The notes under the pieces were generated by a model. The model had not been told where the DNA came from and made no database searches. It saw only the letters and a program-made list of their open reading frames with translations. The translations under genes and the position numbers were made by a program. From DASPKM01 sp035628135 (GTDB lineage: Bacteria > Bacteroidota > Bacteroidia > Chitinophagales > Chitinophagaceae), in assembly GCA_035628135.1 (NCBI GenBank), contig DASPKM010000010.1:1178001-1242000 (forward strand): a stretch of 64,000 nt of DNA, in the 5' to 3' direction. The stretch's first letter is position 1, and every line of letters begins with the position of its first letter. This document shows positions 58,583-64,000 of the stretch, in pieces.

Positions 58583-59284
58583 TTATTTTCTTTTGACCAA
58601 CCGGGCGCTGATGATCTTTACATCATTTAGCGGGCGATTGCCGCCTGCATTGCCCGATGTGGGTGTGGCGGCAATGGAATCCACCACTGCCAGGCCGCTG
58701 ACAACTTCTCCGAATATGGTATAGTTCTGATCGAGGTGCGGCGTACCACCGATGGTTTTGTACACTTCTCTGTGCGCCGCCGGGATCTTTCTGCCATTGA
58801 GCCGGAATGTTTCAACGGAGTCAAGGCCTGCATCGGTAAACACCTTTCCCTGTACAATGTAGAACTGGCTGCCGTTGCTGGCCTTGGCCGGGTTGTCGGC
58901 ATCGCCCCTGCGCGCTGCGGCCAGCACGCCTTTTTTATGAAAGAGCGAAGGCACAAATTCAGCGGGCACTGTATAGTTGGGGCCGCCATTGCCGAGGCGT
59001 TGGCCGGGTGTGGCGCGCTTGCTATCGGGATCGCCTGCCTGCACCATGAAGGTTTGGATGACGCGGTGAAACAGGATGCTGTCGTAAAATTTTTGTTTTA
59101 CGAGCTTTAGAAAATTGTCCCGGTGCAGCGGAGTGGAGTCGGATAATCTTAATACGATGGTGCCTTTGGAGGTTACCAGCTCAACGTCTTTTTTCAGATC
59201 GTTTTTGCGCAACCCGCTGGAGAGTTTTGGGTTACAGGCCGCCAGGGTGATGATAAAGGCGAAAAGGAAAAGGAGATATTTCAT
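58583..59284 (-). CDS. cyclophilin-type peptidyl-prolyl isomerase, lipoprotein
   Basis: 233 residues. A lipoprotein signal (LLFLFAFIITLAAC, Cys at 17) places it in the periplasm or outer envelope. The cyclophilin fold has FYDSILFHRVIQTFMVQAGD (catalytic Arg in FHR), GVLAAARRGDADNPAKASNG, SQFYIVQG and YTIFGEVVSG. An insertion of about 25 residues (FRLNGRKIPAAHREVYK) after the QFYI motif is typical of the Bacteroidota form. It accelerates proline isomerisation during folding of exported proteins. Confidence 0.92.
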   Translation of the reverse strand: MKYLLFLFAFIITLAACNPKLSSGLRKNDLKKDVELVTSKGTIVLRLSDSTPLHRDNFLKLVKQKFYDSILFHRVIQTFMVQAGDPDSKRATPGQRLGNGGPNYTVPAEFVPSLFHKKGVLAAARRGDADNPAKASNGSQFYIVQGKVFTDAGLDSVETFRLNGRKIPAAHREVYKTIGGTPHLDQNYTIFGEVVSGLAVVDSIAATPTSGNAGGNRPLNDVKIISARLVKRK

Positions 59285-59343
59285 ATTGACTATTATTCGG
59301 TATTAAAGAGTTTGGGATTGAGATTGGTTAAAGATATTGGCTT

Positions 59344-59490
59344 CGGATTACCCGTTCACAGTTTAGTCGACTACAATCAAATTAATTCCTAAGGTTGATT
59401 TAGTTGGAACTATCCGATTATGATTTAGTCGTTACGATCGATCAGTTACGACAATCAGCATTCTTGTTACGACCAACCGGTTATAGAATT
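59344..59490. repeat. degenerate heptad-phased region (element 6)
   Basis: Units of pattern NNNNTTA recur strictly in steps of seven: CGGATTA 59344, CCGATTA 59414, TGATTTA 59421, GTCGTTA 59428, TCAGTTA 59442, CTTGTTA 59463, CCGGTTA 59477. GTTACGA occurs at 59431, 59445 and 59466, spaced 14 and 21. No long inverted arms remain. It fills most of the spacer between two genes. Confidence 0.55.
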
Positions 59491-59833
59491 ACAAGTCGAT
59501 TTGTTCAAAATACAGCAGTATATGATCCTTCAGGAATTGTTCCTGCTCGATCATATTCATCACCGGCAAGGGTTTCAATTGCCTGAAATGCGGCCATCCT
59601 TCATCATCCGTCCGCTCAAATTCATAATAACCGCTTTGAGCAAGCAGGCTGCATATCGCCAGGTGCATCAGGTCCTGTTTTTGTTCCTTCGTGAATTTGG
59701 GACGGATTTGCCCGAACTCCTGTATGCCGATGAGGAATAAAATGGCTTCCATATCGGGCTTTTTTCCAAACCGCTCTATCAGCCTTCCTTCCAATTGCCA
59801 CCACCGGGCCTGCAGATCGTCTTGTAATTGCAT
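59489..59833 (-). CDS. conserved hypothetical protein upstream of serS
   Basis: 114 residues from ATG 59833. An ATG seven codons upstream lies across the -7 box TACCTTTG (59838-59845), so it cannot be transcribed from that promoter. The protein is soluble and helical: LQARWWQLEGRLIERFGKKP, AILFLIGIQEFGQIRPKFTK, QKQDLMHLAICSLLAQSGYY. No catalytic motif or signal is visible. I know similar short proteins only as hypothetical Bacteroidota members next to serS, from which it diverges. Confidence 0.82.
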   Translation of the reverse strand: MQLQDDLQARWWQLEGRLIERFGKKPDMEAILFLIGIQEFGQIRPKFTKEQKQDLMHLAICSLLAQSGYYEFERTDDEGWPHFRQLKPLPVMNMIEQEQFLKDHILLYFEQIDL

Positions 59834-59837
59834 GCCG

Positions 59838-59845
59838 CAAAGGTA
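59838..59845 (-). promoter_or_regulatory. -7 promoter box of the small hypothetical gene
   Basis: The minus strand reads TACCTTTG five bases before the ATG, implying a leaderless message and fixing the start at 59833. Confidence 0.6.
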
Positions 59846-59846
59846 A

Positions 59847-59928
59847 TAAGTCATTGGGTGAATAGGTCATTTGGTCATTAAGTCAATAAAACCTAAATGA
59901 CCCGGTGACCTAATGACCCAATGACTTA
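59847..59928. repeat. octamer-built inverted repeat (element 7)
   Basis: Left: AAGTCATT/GGGTGAAT/AGGTCATT/TGGTCATT/AAGTCAAT. Right: AATGACCC/GGTGACCT/AATGACCC/AATGACTT. The 33-base arms 59847-59879 and 59896-59928 are complementary at 28 positions. The element separates two divergent -7 boxes, touching both. Confidence 0.88.
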
Positions 59929-59934
59929 TTTTTG
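59927..59934 (+). promoter_or_regulatory. -7 promoter box of serS
   Basis: TATTTTTG matches TAnnTTTG, 17 bases before the ATG. Its first two bases are the end of the repeat element, so the -33 region lies within the repeat arm. Confidence 0.6.
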
Positions 59935-59951
59935 CCGCTCAATTCAGTTCC

Positions 59952-61217
59952 ATGTTGCAGTTGAACGTAATACGGCAGAATCCCGACCAGGTAAAAGAAA
60001 GACTGGCTATAAAACATTTTACAGACACCAGCCTCATAGACGAACTATTGCAGTGGGACGAAAAACGCAAGCAATACCAGCACGAGCAGGACAGCCTTCA
60101 ATCCAAAATAAATGCCGCTTCCAAAGAAATAGGACAACTGATGGCAAAGGGCGATAAAGAAGCCGCCGAAAGCAAAAAGCAGGAAGTAGCTTCGCTGAAA
60201 TCGCAATTGAATCCAGATAAGCTGAACGATGCGGAAACCAATATCCAGACCATCCTGTACTTGTTGCCCAACCTTCCATCTGAAAAAGTACCCCCCGGTA
60301 AAACAGCGGCCGATAATGCAGTAGTGCGAGAAGGTGGCAATAAACCGCAATTGCCCTCGGGCGCTGTGCCGCATTGGGACCTTGCCAAAAAATACAATCT
60401 TATAGACTTTGAACTGGGTAATAAGGTTACGGGCAGCGGCTTCCCATTTTATGTAAATAAAGGCGCACGCTTGCAACGCGCATTGATCGCGTACTTCCTG
60501 GATTTTAATACCGCAGCCGGTTACACTGAATATCAGCCGCCACTGATGGTAAACGAAGCTTCTGCCACCGGCACAGGACAATTGCCCGACAAAGAAGGGC
60601 AAATGTATTTTGTGAACGAAGACCAGTTCTACCTGATACCCACATCCGAAGTGCCATTGACAAACATTTACCGCGATGTAATGCTGAAAGAATCAGACCT
60701 GCCTATAAAAATGACGGGCTATACGCCCTGCTTCCGCCGCGAAGCAGGAAGCTATGGCAAAGATGTACGCGGGTTAAACCGCCTGCACCAGTTCGATAAG
60801 GTGGAAATAGTGCAACTGACAGAACCGGGCAAAAGTTACCAGGCACACGAAGAAATGGTAGCGCATGTTGAAAGGCTTGTGCAATCGTTGGAACTGCCTT
60901 ACCGCATTTTAGCATTGTGCGGCGGCGACATGAGCTTTGCTTCCGCGCTTACTTACGATTTTGAAGTATACAGCGCCGCCCAGGACAAATGGCTCGAGGT
61001 AAGCTCTGTTTCTAATTTTGAAACCTTCCAGTCCAACCGCATGAAAGCGCGCTATAAAGACAGCGCCGGCAAAAATCAAATGGTGCATACGCTCAATGGC
61101 AGCTCGCTGGCACTGCCCAGGATAGTAGCTTGTTTGCTGGAAAATAATCAAACCGAAAGCGGAATAAAATTGCCACCGGTACTGCATAGGTATTTTGGAG
61201 CGGACAGCATTGCATAG
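59952..61217 (+). CDS. serS: serine--tRNA ligase
   Basis: 421 residues. The N-terminal tRNA-binding coiled coil (about 30-105: DELLQWDEKRKQYQHEQDSL) and the class II core are complete: motif 2 in TPCFRREAGSYGKDVRGLNR, LHQFDKVEIVQLTEPGKSYQ, and the motif 3 region LNGSSLALPRIVACLLENNQ with the catalytic Arg. Charges tRNA-Ser and tRNA-Sec. Start ATG 59952. Confidence 0.97.
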   Translation: MLQLNVIRQNPDQVKERLAIKHFTDTSLIDELLQWDEKRKQYQHEQDSLQSKINAASKEIGQLMAKGDKEAAESKKQEVASLKSQLNPDKLNDAETNIQTILYLLPNLPSEKVPPGKTAADNAVVREGGNKPQLPSGAVPHWDLAKKYNLIDFELGNKVTGSGFPFYVNKGARLQRALIAYFLDFNTAAGYTEYQPPLMVNEASATGTGQLPDKEGQMYFVNEDQFYLIPTSEVPLTNIYRDVMLKESDLPIKMTGYTPCFRREAGSYGKDVRGLNRLHQFDKVEIVQLTEPGKSYQAHEEMVAHVERLVQSLELPYRILALCGGDMSFASALTYDFEVYSAAQDKWLEVSSVSNFETFQSNRMKARYKDSAGKNQMVHTLNGSSLALPRIVACLLENNQTESGIKLPPVLHRYFGADSIA

Positions 61218-61354
61218 ACGTTGAAGCAGCCCGATTTGTATCGGAATGTATCAGCCAATGTATCACAAACGAACACCCTCGTACGAATTGTTTTGTTTAA
61301 TGGATTGTCACCCAATTTCTTAAATGATTGGCATGTTTTCAGTTGTTTGAGTAT

Positions 61355-63766
61355 ATGCTCAGGAACTACTTTAAAAGTGCATGGCGCAACCTGGCGCGGC
61401 ACAAAACCAATACTTACCTGAATATAATCGGGTTATCTGCCGGACTTACCGCGTTTGCATTGATCGCCTTATGGGTAAACGATGAACTGAGTTATGATAA
61501 GTTCAACAGTAATGCCGACCGGATCGTACGCCTCACCTGTCTCACCAAAACTCCTGCGGGAGAATCAATGGCTGCGGTAAGCAGCGCACCCATGGCGCAG
61601 GCCCTTATGAAGGATTATGCCGAAGTGGAAAATGCCGTGCGCGTCGACATGCGTGAAGAGGTGGTGCAGTTTAAAGGCGAGCAAATACTTCAACCCGGCA
61701 TCCTGCTCACCGATCCGTCATTCTTCGATATATTTTCCTATAAACTCCTAAGAGGTGATGTAAAAACGGCATTGAAAGAACCCTTCTCACTCATTCTCAC
61801 TGAATCAACAGCAAAAAAATATTTTGGTGGCCATGACCCTATCGGGGAAACCCTCCTGATCAATATGCTGGATAGTACCGGTAATGGCGCTATTTATACC
61901 ATTACCGGCATTATCCAAGATCCGCCTACCAATGCCCATTTTACCTTTAACATGCTTGGCTCATTCAAGACAGTGGAAACAGTTAATCCCGATGTTTTGA
62001 CGGTAGACGGATGGGGCGACGCCAGCTATTATACTTACCTTTTATTGAAGAAGGGAGTTGATCAGCGTGCTTTTTCCAATAAGATAACCCAGTTTTATGC
62101 CAGCTACATTGGCGAACGTTATGCCGCCTGGAAGCCGGTTTATTTTTATTCCGTTCAACCCTTGCTCGACATTCACCTGCGTTCCAATATACAATACGAA
62201 ATTGCCCCCACCGGCAGCATCGAGCACGTGTACATATTTGCTACCATTGGTATTTTTATCTTATTGCTGGCAGGCATCAATTACATGAATCTTTCCATCG
62301 CCCGTTCCGTTAATCGCGCAAAGGAAGTAAGTGTTAAGAAAGTTTTCGGCGCAGCCAGGGGACAGTTGGTGCTTCAATATGTAATCGAGGCAGTGCTAAC
62401 GGCGGTGTTGTCGCTGTTCATTTCCTTGTTGCTGGCGTCGTTGCTGCAGCCAATGTTCTTTCAACTTACGGGCAAGGAACTCTCGGTTATGCAATTTCCC
62501 TTGCTGATTATTTTTTTAGCAGTTGTTACCGTGGCATTGGGCGTTGCCGCAGGCATTTATCCCGCCCTGGCTATTGCTGCCTTTCAACCCGTGAAGGCGT
62601 TGAAAGGGGTTTTTAAAACAGGAAATGAGGGCGTGTTGCTTAGAAAATTATTAGTAGGAGCACAGTTTACGATTACACTGGTGCTGGTAACGAGCATTAT
62701 CATTATTAACTCACAAATGTCTTTTATCCGTCATAAGGATGTGGGATTCGATAAGGATGTGCTGCTTTCGTTAAGCGTAAATGGCAATTCAGATGTTATT
62801 GCCAAATATGAAGCATTTAAAAATGAGCTGTTGTCCAATCCACTAATAAAAGGGGCTGCCACATCCAATTCCGTTCCTGTTGGAGGATTGGGCACAGGCG
62901 GGTCGGAAACAGTGAATGCCAACAATGAGCCGCTGCAAATTAATACCGCCCGGTTACGGGTAGATGAAGAATACCTGGACGTATACGGAATAGAATTAAT
63001 GGCGGGCAAAAATTTTTCCCCCACCGCCTTTTCGGATACAATAAACCAGGTAATGATCAATGAGAAAGCAGTGAAGAAAATCGGTTGGAAAAATGCTGCG
63101 GATGCTATCGGCAAACCGTTCAGGATCGGAGGCCGGCCGGGCATTATTGTGGGAGTTGTGAACGATTTTCACTTCAATTCTTTGCAACTTGCCATTGATC
63201 CGCTTGCCATTTACCCTCGCGCCCAAAGGTTCTCACGCATAACTGTACGCGCCGATCTTTCAAATCCTGCGGCAACACTTGATTGGATCAGCCTGGTTTG
63301 GAAAAAGCATTTTCCATCCGCTTTATTGGATTATGATTTTATGGACAAGCAGATAGGGGAGCAATACCAGGCGGAGCAGCGATTCTCTGCTATCTTCTTA
63401 TACTTCTCGGTGTTGTCGCTGCTGATAGCCTGCCTGGGGTTATTTGGACTGATTGCTTATGCTGCCATGCAAAAGACCAAGGAGATAGGCATACGCAAAG
63501 TGTTGGGCGCCTCTGTACAACGGATCGTTATGTTATTATCGAAGGACTTTTTGAAATTGGTAGTGATTGCATTTTTTATTGCCGCTCCTGTTGCATGGTA
63601 TTTCATGAATGAATGGCTGCTGCATTTTGCATACCGCACTAATATTTCGTGGTGGATGTTTGCCGCGGCGGGAGCATTGGTATTACTCATTGCACTCTGC
63701 ACATTAGCAACCCAGGCCATTAAGGCGGCAACGGCCAACCCGATAAAAAGCCTCAGAGCGGAATGA
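61355..63766 (+). CDS. MacB/FtsX-type ABC transporter permease
   Basis: 803 residues from ATG 61355 (MLRNYFKSAWRNLARHKTNT), the usual start of this family; the frame extends nine codons upstream. The long Bacteroidota form has two FtsX-like halves. A membrane helix (about 20-42) leads to the first periplasmic MacB-like domain (about 50-275), followed by three helices (about 283-420). A second helix-domain-helix set follows, from about 430 to the end, closing with IGIRKVLGASVQRIVMLLSK. It probably works with a separate ATPase in export of antimicrobial compounds or lipoproteins; no ATPase gene is adjacent in the window. Confidence 0.92.
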   Translation: MLRNYFKSAWRNLARHKTNTYLNIIGLSAGLTAFALIALWVNDELSYDKFNSNADRIVRLTCLTKTPAGESMAAVSSAPMAQALMKDYAEVENAVRVDMREEVVQFKGEQILQPGILLTDPSFFDIFSYKLLRGDVKTALKEPFSLILTESTAKKYFGGHDPIGETLLINMLDSTGNGAIYTITGIIQDPPTNAHFTFNMLGSFKTVETVNPDVLTVDGWGDASYYTYLLLKKGVDQRAFSNKITQFYASYIGERYAAWKPVYFYSVQPLLDIHLRSNIQYEIAPTGSIEHVYIFATIGIFILLLAGINYMNLSIARSVNRAKEVSVKKVFGAARGQLVLQYVIEAVLTAVLSLFISLLLASLLQPMFFQLTGKELSVMQFPLLIIFLAVVTVALGVAAGIYPALAIAAFQPVKALKGVFKTGNEGVLLRKLLVGAQFTITLVLVTSIIIINSQMSFIRHKDVGFDKDVLLSLSVNGNSDVIAKYEAFKNELLSNPLIKGAATSNSVPVGGLGTGGSETVNANNEPLQINTARLRVDEEYLDVYGIELMAGKNFSPTAFSDTINQVMINEKAVKKIGWKNAADAIGKPFRIGGRPGIIVGVVNDFHFNSLQLAIDPLAIYPRAQRFSRITVRADLSNPAATLDWISLVWKKHFPSALLDYDFMDKQIGEQYQAEQRFSAIFLYFSVLSLLIACLGLFGLIAYAAMQKTKEIGIRKVLGASVQRIVMLLSKDFLKLVVIAFFIAAPVAWYFMNEWLLHFAYRTNISWWMFAAAGALVLLIALCTLATQAIKAATANPIKSLRAE

Positions 63767-63846
63767 GCTTGCTGTATTGAAACCTGCACATAGCTCCTGC
63801 AACATACGCTGCACCGCGGAAAAATTTTGATTTCACTTAACACAAA

Positions 63847-63863
63847 ACTTCGTTAAACGAAGT
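63847..63863. promoter_or_regulatory. 17-bp palindrome, candidate operator
   Basis: ACTTCGTT and AACGAAGT mirror each other around one A. It lies about 65 bases upstream of the last start codon. A CATATTTG at 63892-63899, one base from TAnnTTTG, with ATTG 18 bases before it, gives a plausible promoter between the palindrome and the gene. Confidence 0.5.
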
Positions 63864-63928
63864 GCATCGCGCATTGTTTACCAATGCCCCTGGTCATATT
63901 TGCATATCCATCAACCAAAATCATTCAC

Positions 63929-64000
63929 ATGAAAAGATTATTTACCCTGTCGCTATTGGCAACTATTTTAATTGCGCAACAAACAACCGCACAATTGAAA
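63929..64000 (+). CDS. start of an exported protein, cut by the window edge
   Basis: 24 codons are visible: MKRLFTLSLLATILIAQQ then TTAQLK. The Lys-Arg start, hydrophobic core and TTAQ end form a typical signal peptide. Its ATG at 63929 follows TCATTCAC with no Shine-Dalgarno sequence. Function cannot be judged. Confidence 0.75.
   Translation, partial: MKRLFTLSLLATILIAQQTTAQLK

Overview
The window looks like Bacteroidota, most likely family Chitinophagaceae (inference). The evidence is two tandem SusC/SusD pairs, many promoters with a TAnnTTTG -7 box and very short leaders, few Shine-Dalgarno sequences, several forced TTG/GTG starts, abundant lipoproteins, and family-typical genes (DUF5777 barrel, SRAP next to dinB, Sus-type lipoprotein partners). 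No rRNA, intact tRNA, CRISPR array or complete insertion sequence was seen.

Positions 1-6960 form an AT-rich accessory region. It holds a Gln/Ser-rich 55-residue protein, two small membrane proteins (one with the look of the putative AbiC-type phage abortive infection family), a conserved small hypothetical, a dinB/unknown/SRAP DNA-damage operon with an unusual start, and an ApeA-like HEPN protein behind a perfect palindrome. Decayed pieces lie between them: the probable C-terminus of a DnaE-type polymerase, the tail of an AraC regulator, and a tRNA T-arm-like scrap.

Positions 6965-16307 carry an AraC regulator, secreted M16 and S41 peptidases, an ECF sigma factor with a Cys-bearing tail behind an SRPBCC gene, a GNAT enzyme, a HigBA toxin-antitoxin pair with its operator, and a secreted esterase. 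Positions 16498-21847 hold a TPR protein and a five-gene envelope operon (two cytochrome-c-like lipoproteins, anchored OB-fold protein, YceI, DUF5777 barrel), then a minimal HExxH protein.

Positions 21849-40033 are mostly housekeeping: birA, rsfS, ftsH, a LUD protein, lpxH, mscS-type channel, thioredoxin-like protein, MerR regulator, M23 peptidase, alaS, M28 peptidase, PDZ protein, DUF1028 protein, gatB and a TlpA-like lipoprotein. Positions 40127-50254 are one minus-strand run, susC-susD-susC-susD-lipoprotein, with no degradative enzyme. Positions 50375-64000 hold an RND/MMPL exporter, recO, an amidohydrolase, prfA, a probable small RNA, vanZ-like, ECF sigma/anti-sigma, gcvH, a cyclophilin, serS, an ABC permease and the start of a secreted protein.

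The signal least explained by ordinary annotation is a set of intergenic elements at 21490, 25263, 28730, 52790, 58086, 59344 and 59847. Most are inverted repeats whose arms are tandem 7- or 8-base units. The unit sequence differs between elements, but the architecture is the same and they fill spacers from one gene's stop to the next gene's start. A second palindromic class, rich in GCCTGCC/GGCAGGC, lies in the prfA leader and apparently inside alaS, where it adds seven residues to a conserved catalytic-domain segment.
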